A DNA stretch of 26,374 nucleotides from JBCBJZ01 sp038522635 (lineage in GTDB: Bacteria; Pseudomonadota; Alphaproteobacteria; Rhizobiales; Hyphomicrobiaceae), in contig JBCBJZ010000032.1 in the NCBI GenBank assembly GCA_038522635.1, forward strand, positions 1-26,374, given 5' to 3'. Both the position numbers and the translations under genes were made by a program. Positions 1-8,128 of the stretch are shown one piece after another; the stretch's first letter is position 1; each line of letters begins with the position of its first letter. The notes beneath the pieces are model-generated. The model was not told the DNA's origin, made no database searches, and saw only the letters and a program-made list of their open reading frames with translations.

Positions 1-1
1 T

Positions 2-1126
2 GAGCAGCGCGGGCCCCAGATCTTCCTGTCACGGGCGCGCCCGGAGTTCATGTCCAAGTTGTTCGCCCAGGAAGTGCCGGAAATCTACGACGGCGTCGTG
101 GAGATCAAGTCGGTCGCTCGCGACCCGGGCTCGCGGGCCAAAATCGCGGTCATCTCGCACGATAGCTCGATCGATCCGGTGGGGGCTTGCGTCGGCATGC
201 GCGGTCAACGCGTGCAGGCGGTGGTCAACGAACTGCAGGGCGAGAAGGTCGATATCATCCAATGGAATCCGGACGCGGCCAGCTTCATCGTAAACGCGCT
301 GGCGCCTGCCGAGGTGACCAAGGTCGTGCTCGATGAGGATGCCAACCGCATCGATGTGGTGGTGCCGGAGCTGCAGCTTTCGCTGGCGATCGGGCGACGC
401 GGGCAGAACGTTCGGCTCGCCTCGCAGCTTACGGGGTGGGACATCGATATCCTGACGGAGGCCGAAGAATCGGAGCGTCGCCAGAAGGAATTCGCCGAAC
501 GCTCGCAACTCTTCATGGAGCAACTCGACGTCGATGAGGTGATCGCCCAACTGCTCGTCACCGAAGGCTTCACGCAGATCGAAGAAGTGGCCTACGTGGA
601 GCTTGACGAGGTCGCCCAGATCGAAGGCTTCGACGAGGATACCGCGCGCGAAATCCAGGATCGTGCGCGTGAGTTCATCGAACGCCGGGAGGCTGAACTC
701 GATGCCAAGCGCAAAGAGCTGGGCGTGGATGACGCTCTGGCTCAAGTCGAAGGTGTGACCACCAAGATGCTGGTGGCCTTCGGCGAGAACGAGGTCAAAT
801 CGGTCGAAGACCTTGCAGGGTGTGCGACCGACGATCTGACCGGGTGGACCGAGCGCAAAAAGGAAAAGGACGCGCCGCCTGAGCGCCATGCTGGCATCCT
901 GGACGGGTTTGATGTGTCGCAACCGGACGCCGAGGCGATGATCATGCAGGCGCGGATTGCGGCTGGCTGGATCACGGCTGAGGACCTGATCGAGCCGGAG
1001 CCTGAGGCGGACCCCGAACTAGAAGCTGAGGCAACGCCGGACGAAGCGCCGGCCGAAGACGCGCCGCGACACGTCCCGCCAGGCTCGGTGATCGAGGACA
1101 TCTCAGCGCGCAAGGCGAAACGATGA
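2..1126 (+). CDS. nusA: Transcription termination/antitermination factor NusA, C-terminal part (5' end outside window)
   Basis: The reading frame is open from base 2 and enters the window inside the conserved stretch GPQIFLSRARPEF, followed by EVPEIYDGVVEIK, the end of the S1 domain of NusA. Two KH RNA-binding domains follow, with the loops GMRGQRVQ (about base 197) and AIGRRGQN (about base 388). The tail carries the helix-hairpin-helix type acidic repeats seen in proteobacterial NusA, ending in an acidic Glu/Pro/Ala-rich segment and a basic end. NusA binds RNA polymerase and nascent RNA and modulates pausing, termination and antitermination. The N-terminal RNA polymerase-binding domain lies outside the window; 374 residues are visible. 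It starts the nusA-ylxR-infB cluster and its stop lies 40 bases before the probable ylxR start. Identification is firm. Confidence 0.97.
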   Translation, partial: EQRGPQIFLSRARPEFMSKLFAQEVPEIYDGVVEIKSVARDPGSRAKIAVISHDSSIDPVGACVGMRGQRVQAVVNELQGEKVDIIQWNPDAASFIVNALAPAEVTKVVLDEDANRIDVVVPELQLSLAIGRRGQNVRLASQLTGWDIDILTEAEESERRQKEFAERSQLFMEQLDVDEVIAQLLVTEGFTQIEEVAYVELDEVAQIEGFDEDTAREIQDRAREFIERREAELDAKRKELGVDDALAQVEGVTTKMLVAFGENEVKSVEDLAGCATDDLTGWTERKKEKDAPPERHAGILDGFDVSQPDAEAMIMQARIAAGWITAEDLIEPEPEADPELEAEATPDEAPAEDAPRHVPPGSVIEDISARKAKR

Positions 1127-1165
1127 ACCGGATTGGCCGCGTTCACCCAGAAAGGTCTGCAACAC

Positions 1166-1942
1166 GTGAACAGCCGAGCGCCGTCCAAGGCGCGTACAAA
1201 GGGTGCGAAGGCGGCAGGCGCGCGCGGGCGACGAAAGACCCCGCGTGCGTCTACATCGGACATACACGCTAAAATTGCAGAAACACCGTCTTCTCCCGCT
1301 GCAGAGTCGGCGGCGACCGATGAAGCGCCTGCCCTGCCGGACCATCACCGCTGTTGTGCGGTCACCCGCGAGCGCCATGCGACGGACGATCTGATCCGCT
1401 TCGTCTTGGACCCTGAGGGCGTGGTCACACCGGATCTCGCGGCGAAACTGCCGGGCCGGGGCGTCTGGGTCACCGCGCAGCGCCAGCACGTTGAACGGGC
1501 GGTCGCCCGCAACGCCTTCGCCCGCAGCCTCAAGCGTCCGGCAACGGCCCCGCCGGCGTTGGGCGCCCAGGTGGAAGCCCTGTTGCAGCGCCGGGCACTC
1601 GAAAGCTTGAGTTTCGCCACCAAGGCTGGGCTGATCGTGACCGGTTTCATGAAGGTCGAAGCGGCGGTGGAGGCAGCAACGCTGGCGGCTCTGATCCAGG
1701 CCAGCGACGGGGCGGCTGATGGCGTTGAGCGCCTGCGGCGGAAATACGTGGCCATTTGCGCGGCCCGCGACCAAGCGCCCAACGTGCTTGCGGGGTTCAC
1801 AAATTCACAATTGAGCTTAGCCATCGGCCGGTCAAATGTGATACACGCAGGTATCAAGCCGAGCGGCATCACCTCAAAGTTCCTTTTTGAGGCCCACCGC
1901 TGGCAGAAATTCCAGCATGACGACGCGGCATGCGGTGTCTGA
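1166..1942 (+). CDS. ylxR: YlxR/DUF448 RNA-binding domain protein fused to an L7Ae-like domain
   Basis: The N-terminal third contains a YlxR (DUF448) domain: a CCAVTRERH segment, then LIRFVLDPEG, PDLAAKLPGRGVWVT and NAFARSLK. The middle resembles the L7Ae/L30e-like RNA-binding fold (ATKAGLIVTGFMKVEAAVE), and a C-terminal stretch containing SGITSKF follows. YlxR proteins are small nucleic-acid binders encoded between nusA and infB, and the fusion to an L7Ae-like part is common in alphaproteobacteria. The start is uncertain. I chose GTG at 1166 because AGAAAGG lies about 10 bases upstream; a TTG at 1133 in the same frame would add 11 residues. The first 40 residues are Arg/Lys/Ala-rich and probably disordered. 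Position between nusA and infB supports the call; the molecular role is not established by the sequence. Confidence 0.85.
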   Translation: MNSRAPSKARTKGAKAAGARGRRKTPRASTSDIHAKIAETPSSPAAESAATDEAPALPDHHRCCAVTRERHATDDLIRFVLDPEGVVTPDLAAKLPGRGVWVTAQRQHVERAVARNAFARSLKRPATAPPALGAQVEALLQRRALESLSFATKAGLIVTGFMKVEAAVEAATLAALIQASDGAADGVERLRRKYVAICAARDQAPNVLAGFTNSQLSLAIGRSNVIHAGIKPSGITSKFLFEAHRWQKFQHDDAACGV

Positions 1943-2242
1943 TGGCCCCGCGTTCATCCGCCTCAGGTGGCAACACCGGTTGCGCAGGATGAACGGCATA
2001 ACGAAGACTTGGCGTTCACGTCAGCTTCCCTTTGAAGCGAAATGAACCCGAGGGCTTTAGGTTTCCCTGGCAGGAAGCGAAGCGGCCGGCTCAGCGCAGG
2101 CGAGGATGAGACGATCGGCTTGCCCCCAAGCGGCTTTAAGCACGCGTCGGGCAGGACGAACAGCCGTTACCCCATGACGCCGCGATGCCGCACGGCTGGC
2201 AGGGACGCGGCGTACGCTTTAAGGACGGACGAAGAAGCAAGC
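1943..2242. other. ylxR-infB spacer
   Basis: This 300-base spacer holds no recognisable gene. The infB frame stays open upstream from an ATG at 2042, which would add 67 residues to IF2, but that extension is Arg/Gly-rich and unlike known IF2 N-termini. I read it as untranslated leader or spacer. No convincing promoter or terminator was seen. Confidence 0.5.
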
Positions 2243-4879
2243 ATGAGTGAAACGAAGGAAACCTCCGACAAGCCGGCCCGTCCGGCACGCAAACCGCTGA
2301 GCCTCAAAGGCACGGTGGAGTCGGGGCACGTGCGTCAGAATTTCTCTCACGGTCGCTCGAAGTCCGTGCTGGTTGAGAAAAAGCGCAGCAAACGCGTTTT
2401 CACACCTGGCGAGACGCCGACGACGGCCACCGCAGCTCCAGCGGCGCCTGAAGTTGAAGCGAAGCCCGCGCCGAAGGTTGCAAAGCCCGCGGCGAAGCGT
2501 CCGGCTGCTCCGGCGGCCGATGCGGCTAAGTCAGCCGTGGCAAGGCCTGCCGGCAAGCAATTGTCGGATGGCGAGCTCGATGCGCGCGCCAGGGCGTTGC
2601 AGGCTGCACGGGTGCGTCAGGCTGAGGAAGAGGAGCAGGCCCGCGAGCGTGCGCGCCTAGAAGCTGAAGAGCGCAAGAAGCGCGAGGCGCTTGAAGCGCT
2701 GCGCCAGAAGGAAGAGGCTGAGCGGCGCGCCCGTGAGCCCGAGCCCGAGCCAGCGCCCGAACCGCCGCCGCCGCCCAAGGCCGAAGCGCCCGCCAAACCG
2801 GCTGCCCGTCAGCCTGCTGGCAAGCCGGCTTCGCGCGCTTCTGAAGCACGTCCTGCGCCGGCACGCCGTCCCGGCGATCGCAACATGAACGAGGAGCCGG
2901 ACCGGCCCAAGCGCGCCAGCAGTGGTGGTGCGCCCGTCAAGCGTGGCGGCCCTGCGCAGCGTCAACCGGCAAAACCTGCCGGCGATCGCCGGGTGCGCGG
3001 TAAGCTCACCGTTACCAATGCCTTTAACGATGAGCAGCGTGAGCGCTCGCTCGCCTCGCTGAAACGCAAGCGCGAGCGTGAAAAGCAGCGCGCGATGGGC
3101 ATCACCACAACGCGCGAGAAGATCGCGCGCGAGGTGACGATCCCTGAAGTCATCACGATCCAAGAGCTCGCCAACCGCATGGCCGAGCGCGCCGTCGACG
3201 TCATCAAGTTCCTCATGAAAGAGGGCGAGATGCACAAAATGAACGACGTGATCGATGTGGATATGGCCGAGTTGATCGTCCAGGAATTCGGCCACACGGC
3301 AAAACGCGTTTCGGAAGCGGACGTGGAGGTCGGGCTTTCGGGCGTCGACGATGAACCCGACGACATGGCCCCGCGTGCGCCCGTCGTGACCATTATGGGC
3401 CACGTCGATCACGGCAAGACGTCGCTGCTCGACGCGATCCGCCAGGCGAACGTGGTGTCCGGTGAAGCCGGTGGCATCACGCAGCACATCGGCGCCTATC
3501 AGGTCGATGCGCCCACCGGCGACAAGGTCACGTTCATCGATACGCCCGGCCACGCTGCCTTCACCGAAATGCGCGCACGTGGCGCCAAGGTGACGGACAT
3601 CGTGGTGCTGGTGGTCGCAGCCGACGACAGCGTGATGCCGCAGACCATCGAGGCGATCAATCACGCCAAGGCGGCCGAAGTGCCGATGATCGTCGCCATC
3701 AACAAGATGGACTTGCCAGCCGCTGACCCGACCAAGGTCCGCACCGAGCTGTTGCAGCACGAGGTGGTCGTTGAATCGATGTCAGGCGACACGCTTGAAG
3801 TCGAAGTTTCAGCGCTGAAGAAACAGGGCCTGGATAAGCTGCTCGAAGCGATCAGCCTGCAGGCTGAACTGCTCGATTTGCAGGCGAACCCAGACCGCAG
3901 CGCCGATGGCATCGTGATCGAGGCGAAGCTTGAGCGCGGTCGTGGTCCCGTGGGCACCGTGCTCGTTCAGCGTGGCACGCTCGCCGTGGGCGATATCGTG
4001 GTCGCCGGCTCGTCTTGGGGCAAGGTGCGCGCGCTGATCGATGACCATGGCAAGCACACGGTGAAGGCCGGCCCGTCGGTGCCGGTTGAGGTGCTCGGCT
4101 TTGACTCAGCGCCCGCCGCCGGTGACCAGCTCAACGTCGTTGAAAGCGAGGCCCGCGCTCGCGAAATCACCGAGTACCGCCAGCGCAAGCTGCGTGACAC
4201 CCTCGGCAGCGCTGGTGCGACCCGCTCGCTTGAGCAAATGATGCAGTCGCTCAAGGACGACGGCAAGAAGGAGTTCACGCTGCTCGTCAAAGCCGACGTG
4301 CAAGGCTCAGCCGAAGCGATCGCAGGCGCACTTGCCAAGCTTGGCACGGACGAGGTCGAAGCCCGCATCATCCATTCCGGTGTGGGCGGGATCACGGAAT
4401 CCGACATCTCGCTTGCCAACGCGTCGAACGCCATCATCGTCGGCTTCAACGTGCGCGCCAACCAGCAGGCCAAGGCGGCGGCTGAACAGGACGGCATCGA
4501 GATCCGCTATTACAACATCATCTATGACCTCGTGGACGATGTGAAAGCGGCGATGTCGGGTCTGCTCGCGCCGACCATCAAAGAAAACTTCATCGGCTAC
4601 GCGGAGATCCTGGAAGTCTTCAACATCACCAAGGTCGGCAAGGTTGCAGGCTGTCGGGTTACCGAAGGTCGGGTGGAACGCGGCGCTGGTGTGCGTCTGT
4701 TGCGCGACAACGTGGTGATCCACCAGGGCAAGCTGTCGACGCTGAAGCGCTTCAAGGACGAGGTGAAAGAGGTACAGGTCGGTCAGGAATGCGGCATGGC
4801 CTTCGAGAAATACGAAGACCTGCGCAAGGGCGACATGATCGAGTGCTTCACCACGGAAACGATCGAGCGCACGCTTTAA
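2243..4879 (+). CDS. infB: Translation initiation factor IF-2
   Basis: IF-2 is the GTPase that brings initiator fMet-tRNA to the 30S subunit and promotes 50S joining. The start at 2243 gives MSETKETSDKPARPARKPLS, typical of alphaproteobacterial IF-2, with GGACGAAGAAG upstream; the product is 878 residues. A long Ala/Pro/Glu/Lys-rich low-complexity and coiled-coil region covers about residues 50-260. An IF2 N domain follows (VITIQELANRMAERAVDVIK). The G domain shows G1 GHVDHGKT at residues 386-393, G3 DTPGH, G4 NKMD and a G5-like SAL. The C-terminal half contains domains II, III and IV, including GSAEAI, YNIIYDLVDDVK and the end ECFTTETIERTL. It lies downstream of ylxR and upstream of rbfA. 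Identification is certain; only the exact N-terminus is inferred, because the frame is open further upstream. Confidence 0.97.
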   Translation: MSETKETSDKPARPARKPLSLKGTVESGHVRQNFSHGRSKSVLVEKKRSKRVFTPGETPTTATAAPAAPEVEAKPAPKVAKPAAKRPAAPAADAAKSAVARPAGKQLSDGELDARARALQAARVRQAEEEEQARERARLEAEERKKREALEALRQKEEAERRAREPEPEPAPEPPPPPKAEAPAKPAARQPAGKPASRASEARPAPARRPGDRNMNEEPDRPKRASSGGAPVKRGGPAQRQPAKPAGDRRVRGKLTVTNAFNDEQRERSLASLKRKREREKQRAMGITTTREKIAREVTIPEVITIQELANRMAERAVDVIKFLMKEGEMHKMNDVIDVDMAELIVQEFGHTAKRVSEADVEVGLSGVDDEPDDMAPRAPVVTIMGHVDHGKTSLLDAIRQANVVSGEAGGITQHIGAYQVDAPTGDKVTFIDTPGHAAFTEMRARGAKVTDIVVLVVAADDSVMPQTIEAINHAKAAEVPMIVAINKMDLPAADPTKVRTELLQHEVVVESMSGDTLEVEVSALKKQGLDKLLEAISLQAELLDLQANPDRSADGIVIEAKLERGRGPVGTVLVQRGTLAVGDIVVAGSSWGKVRALIDDHGKHTVKAGPSVPVEVLGFDSAPAAGDQLNVVESEARAREITEYRQRKLRDTLGSAGATRSLEQMMQSLKDDGKKEFTLLVKADVQGSAEAIAGALAKLGTDEVEARIIHSGVGGITESDISLANASNAIIVGFNVRANQQAKAAAEQDGIEIRYYNIIYDLVDDVKAAMSGLLAPTIKENFIGYAEILEVFNITKVGKVAGCRVTEGRVERGAGVRLLRDNVVIHQGKLSTLKRFKDEVKEVQVGQECGMAFEKYEDLRKGDMIECFTTETIERTL

Positions 4880-5081
4880 GCGTTCTTCTCGGCCCCCGCC
4901 TTGGGTGGGACGCCCTGCACGATATGTCTTGGGCGGTGAGCCTTATACGAGATGCGTGCAGCGATATTCCGGCGGCCATCGATCGACACGTGGGCGCGCT
5001 TTGATCGGTGCCGCTTGACGTGGACGTAACCCAGACGCGCGCGAGCCCGGCCCGGGCTAGCCTCTAGTACGACCAACCTAC

Positions 5082-5114
5082 GCGCCGTCGTCGGTCCAAT
5101 CCCAGCGACGGCGC
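5082..5114 (+). terminator. Hairpin between infB and rbfA
   Basis: GCGCCGTCG (5082-5090) pairs perfectly with CGACGGCGC (5106-5114) around a 15-base loop, 22 bases before the rbfA start. A second compact palindrome, AGCCCGGCCCGGGCT, lies at 5044-5058. No T-run follows, so this may be a processing or attenuation stem-loop rather than a classical intrinsic terminator. Confidence 0.35.
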
Positions 5115-5136
5115 ATCACCTTAAGCACAACGAACC

Positions 5137-5514
5137 ATGAGCAAAAAATCACCCAAGGCGTCGGCGCACGCGCCGTCGCAGCGTATGTTGCGCGTGGGCG
5201 AGCTGGTCCGCCACAAGCTGGCTGAGATGCTGTCGCGCGCGGAAGTGCATGATGACGCGCTGAGTGGCGCGGTGATCACGATCCCCGAAGTACGCATGAC
5301 GCCCGATCTGAAGACGGCGACCGTCTACGTCATGCCGCTGGGCGGCGAAAACGCGCCGGACGTGATCGATGCGCTTGACCGCAACAAGAAGTTCATCCGC
5401 GGCGAGGTCGCGCGCGCGGTGCAGTTGAAGTACGCGCCCGATTTAAAATTCCGCTTTGATGACACCTTCGATGAAGCGGCCAAGATAGACGCGCTGTTGC
5501 GCGGGGAGCGCTGA
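5137..5514 (+). CDS. rbfA: 30S ribosome-binding factor RbfA
   Basis: RbfA is a KH-like cold-shock protein that binds the 30S subunit and helps mature the 5' end of 16S rRNA. The 125-residue product has the family pattern RVGELVRHKLAEML near the N-terminus, then ITIPEVRMTPDLKTATVYVM, FIRGEVARAVQLKYAPDLKF and FDDTFDEAAKIDALL at the end. Length and order of motifs match the family. The ATG start is preceded only by a weak purine stretch (AACGAACC). Its position between infB and truB matches conserved gene order. A 257-base spacer with two hairpins separates it from infB, so it may have its own expression control. Confidence 0.95.
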   Translation: MSKKSPKASAHAPSQRMLRVGELVRHKLAEMLSRAEVHDDALSGAVITIPEVRMTPDLKTATVYVMPLGGENAPDVIDALDRNKKFIRGEVARAVQLKYAPDLKFRFDDTFDEAAKIDALLRGER

Positions 5515-5543
5515 AGCCGACGCGATCATGTTCTCACGCCACC

Positions 5544-5614
5544 AGAGCAACGGGCGCAAAGTGCGAATCACAGCTTGAATTCTTAAGCCTTGCCTTTGCG
5601 CCCAAAGTTGCTCT
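5544..5614. repeat. Palindromic intergenic repeat, family A, complete copy 1
   Basis: The left arm AGAGCAACGGGCGCAAAG (5544-5561) is followed by TGCGAATC. The right arm CTTTGCGCCCAAAGTTGCTCT (5594-5614) is its reverse complement apart from a 3-base bulge. The stem is therefore AGAGCAAC plus GGGCGCAAAG. It fills most of the 187-base rbfA-truB gap. The same arms recur at 11307-11378, and the left arm alone at 24507-24532. Confidence 0.85.
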
Positions 5615-5701
5615 GCACTTTAAGATGAGACGCGCGCGCGCCGCTCACTTCACTCAAGCTGCACCCACTCAAGCCAACCGCATCTTCACGAGGTCCGCTG
5701 C

Positions 5702-6658
5702 ATGGCGAGACGCCGCAAAAAAGGCCTGCCCGTTCACGGTTGGCTCATCCTGGACAAACCGCTTGGCATGACGTCCACGCAGGCCGTTGGCAAAATCCGT
5801 TGGCTGTTCAACGCCCAAAAGGCGGGTCATGCGGGGACGCTTGATCCGCTGGCGACGGGCGTTCTGCCGATCGCGCTTGGCGAAGCGACGAAGACCGTCC
5901 CCTATGCCGTCGATGACGTGAAGGCTTACGAGTTCACCGTGCGATGGGGGGTGGAAACCGACACCGATGACGCCGACGGCCAAGCGGTGGAGACCAGCGA
6001 TGCGCGGCCAGCCGCGGACGCCATCGAGGCCATTTTGGGCGACTTCACCGGCGAGATCCTGCAGCGTCCGCCAAGGTTTTCGGCGATCAAGGTGGACGGT
6101 GCGCGCGCCTACGATCTGGCCCGCGAGGGCGAAGCGGTGGAGCTCGATGCACGGCCCATCCATGTCGATGCGTTGACGTTGGTGGAGCGGCGCGATCCCG
6201 ACACGGCCGTGTTTGAAGCCGTCTGCGGGAAGGGCACTTATGTGCGGGCTTTGGCGCGCGACATGGGCCGCGTGCTCGGCTGCCTTGGCCATGTGACGGC
6301 GTTGCGGCGCACGCAGGTCGGCGGGTTCACGGTCGATGATTGCCACACGCTTGAGGCGCTGATCGAAGCGGGTGAATGGCGCGATGACGAGGGCCAGCAG
6401 CAGCGCGTTGAGGGGGAAGCGCGCGTGGCTTTGTTGGGGCATCTGCTGCCGCCCGAGACCGCGCTCGACAACCTTTGTGCGCTGCACGTCAACGCCAATG
6501 ATGCGGGCCGGATCGGGCGCGGCCAGAGCGTGCTCATGCGCGGGCGCGATGCGCCGATCACCCACGGCGAAGCGTTCGCTGTGTTCAAGGACAAGCTGCT
6601 GGCACTTGGCGTGATCGAGAAGGGTGTGTTCAAGCCGACACGGGTGATGAACCTGTAA
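5702..6658 (+). CDS. truB: tRNA pseudouridine-55 synthase TruB
   Basis: TruB converts uridine 55 in the T-loop of tRNAs to pseudouridine. The 318-residue product has the N-terminal GWLILDKPLGMTSTQAV motif, then KAGHAGTLDPLATGVLPI, where Asp48 is the expected catalytic aspartate. It continues with KAYEFTVRWG, the RPPRFSAIKVDGARAYDLAR motif and CGKGTYVRALARDMG. The C-terminal segment matches the TruB II/PUA-like tail. The ATG start has CACGAGG upstream. It is the last gene of the nusA-infB group here. In many proteobacteria rpsO and pnp follow truB; here a convergent abrB-like gene begins 23 bases later, so the usual order is broken. Identification is firm. Confidence 0.96.
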   Translation: MARRRKKGLPVHGWLILDKPLGMTSTQAVGKIRWLFNAQKAGHAGTLDPLATGVLPIALGEATKTVPYAVDDVKAYEFTVRWGVETDTDDADGQAVETSDARPAADAIEAILGDFTGEILQRPPRFSAIKVDGARAYDLAREGEAVELDARPIHVDALTLVERRDPDTAVFEAVCGKGTYVRALARDMGRVLGCLGHVTALRRTQVGGFTVDDCHTLEALIEAGEWRDDEGQQQRVEGEARVALLGHLLPPETALDNLCALHVNANDAGRIGRGQSVLMRGRDAPITHGEAFAVFKDKLLALGVIEKGVFKPTRVMNL

Positions 6659-6681
6659 TGGCCCGCATCAGGCATCAGCCA

Positions 6682-7782
6682 TCAGCCATCATCCAGGTTG
6701 CGCTTGAACCGCAGCCCGATCACCACTTGCGCCGCAAACAAGACCAGCGCGACACGCACCAGGTGATGGAGCGCGACGAACGCGACGTCCGCGCCGACGA
6801 TGTAAGCAACGAGGTTCAACTCACCCTGGCCGCCAGGCGCGTAACCGAGCAGCAGGCTGACCGCATCGAAGCCCGTCAAGGGCGCCAACACGCTGACGAG
6901 CGCTAGCGTCAGGCCCAACAGCGCGACGGAAAAGGCGAGCCCCCACGCCATCGTCGCGCGGAACTCCTGCCAGGTGAGCCCGCGAAACCGTACGCCCAAC
7001 AGCACGCCCAGCGTGATCTGCGCGAACACCAGCACTTCAACCGGCATTTGCGCTGTGGTGAGGCCGGCCGCGTGGGCCACGCCGCTGACGATCATCGGGC
7101 CAACGATGGCTGCCCCGGCCAACCCCAACCGGCCCGCTGCCCAGGCGCCGAAGACGCCCATCGCGATCATTACCACACCATCGATCGCCGGCAGGTCGAC
7201 CAGGTGCAGCGATGACCCTGCCCGCCCGGCGATTTCGAAGCCGTCGTGCCACTGCAGCCAGAACGGCAACAGGAACACGATCATGACGATCCGCGTGGCC
7301 TGAATGAGCGTGACGGTACGCACGTGCGCCCCGACGTCCTGGGCCATCAAAATCATGTCGGTGAGCCCGCCCGGTACGGCGGCAAAAAAGGCGGTGGGCC
7401 GGTCGTAGCCGGCGAAGCGGCGGAAATAGAACATGCCGCAAGCCATGATTGCGATCACGTAGGGCACAAGGATCAGCAGCGAGAGGGCCATCGGGGCGAG
7501 GCGATCGAGCAGGGCCGGCGTGAACGCGGTGCCGATGGCAACGCCTAGGATCGCGCGCACCGTTTTGCCGAGCGGGCGCGGGGGCGTGATCGTGAAACCA
7601 GCGACGGAGAGCACCAATGTGAGCGTGAGCGCGCCCAGGAACCACGGTAACGGCAAGTCGGCGATGTAGAAGCCCAGCGCGCCCAGGGCGCCCAACACCA
7701 TGGCGATGCCCATTCGCAACGCTGAAGCGAGGGTGAGCGGCTCGCGCGAGGGCGCCCCCTTGGCAGGCGCGCGATCAGCCAT
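6682..7782 (-). CDS. AbrB-family (ammonia monooxygenase-like) integral membrane protein
   Basis: This 366-residue protein is made almost entirely of hydrophobic helices, about ten, arranged as two similar halves. It shows the hallmarks of the bacterial membrane protein AbrB family (Pfam AbrB, formerly called putative ammonia monooxygenase): LPLPWFLGALTLTLVL near the N-terminus, ILGVAIGTAFTPALL, the FFAAVPGGLTDMILMAQD motif and, in the second half, GPMIVSGVAHAAGL and GYAPGGQGELNLVAYIVGAD. Members are inner-membrane proteins of unknown function; the name does not imply ammonia oxidation, nor relation to the AbrB transcription factor. The gene converges with truB and diverges from the asmA-like gene. 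A 7-base tandem repeat of CATCAG units spans 6665-6692, overlapping its last codons. The ATG start has only a weak ribosome site. Confidence 0.88.
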   Translation of the reverse strand: MADRAPAKGAPSREPLTLASALRMGIAMVLGALGALGFYIADLPLPWFLGALTLTLVLSVAGFTITPPRPLGKTVRAILGVAIGTAFTPALLDRLAPMALSLLILVPYVIAIMACGMFYFRRFAGYDRPTAFFAAVPGGLTDMILMAQDVGAHVRTVTLIQATRIVMIVFLLPFWLQWHDGFEIAGRAGSSLHLVDLPAIDGVVMIAMGVFGAWAAGRLGLAGAAIVGPMIVSGVAHAAGLTTAQMPVEVLVFAQITLGVLLGVRFRGLTWQEFRATMAWGLAFSVALLGLTLALVSVLAPLTGFDAVSLLLGYAPGGQGELNLVAYIVGADVAFVALHHLVRVALVLFAAQVVIGLRFKRNLDDG

Positions 7783-8128
7783 GGTAGCCTGCTAGGTTAG
7801 AACGCATGCGCGCGCGGGGTGGCGTTGGACGGGACGTCGGCATGGCACCTTCGGTTGTCGCTGTGGGGGTGGCATAGGTGACGTGAAATGCGGAAGGCTG
7901 CATCTCGCTGAAGGCCAGCGGGACATCGTCAGCCTGCCGCGGGCCATTATGCGCTCAGGCGTAGCATCGGCGGGCCGCAATGCGCACCCCGCAGCGACAC
8001 AATTCACCGCTAAGCCGATATGCGGGATGTGATTCGAAGGCGGTGGGCAGACCGGAAGCGGCGTGGGGTGTTTCTCGTCGCCCCCCCCAACGTTGAAGGC
8101 CCGCCAACGTTGAAGGAATGAAACGCGC
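7783..8128. other. Divergent spacer between the AbrB-family gene and the asmA-like gene
   Basis: This 346-base spacer should hold the promoters of both divergent genes. I see no gene and no confident -35/-10 pair. The right end carries a C-tract and a duplicated 13-base motif, described separately. Confidence 0.45.
8087..8116 (+). promoter_or_regulatory. Duplicated palindromic motif overlapping the asmA-like ribosome binding site
   Basis: CCAACGTTGAAGG occurs at 8087-8099 and again at 8104-8116, a 17-base period. Each copy contains the perfect 8-base palindrome CAACGTTG. The second copy supplies the GAAGGA that acts as ribosome binding site for the ATG at 8129. It could be an operator pair or a simple duplication; function is inferred only from position. 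Confidence 0.4.

Noticed and set aside
2042..2242. Upstream in-frame extension of infB from ATG 2042
   Set aside because: The added residues do not resemble IF-2 N-termini, while MSETKETSDK at 2243 does and has purine-rich sequence upstream.
2657..3760. 367-codon open frame opposite infB
   Set aside because: Antisense to the IF-2 coding region; composition (His, Arg, Asp-rich) and lack of family motifs mark it as a shadow.
5594..5620. Right arm of the family A repeat considered as an intrinsic terminator of rbfA
   Set aside because: There is no T-run after the stem, and the identical element lies in a different context at 11307-11378, so a mobile or dispersed repeat explains it better.
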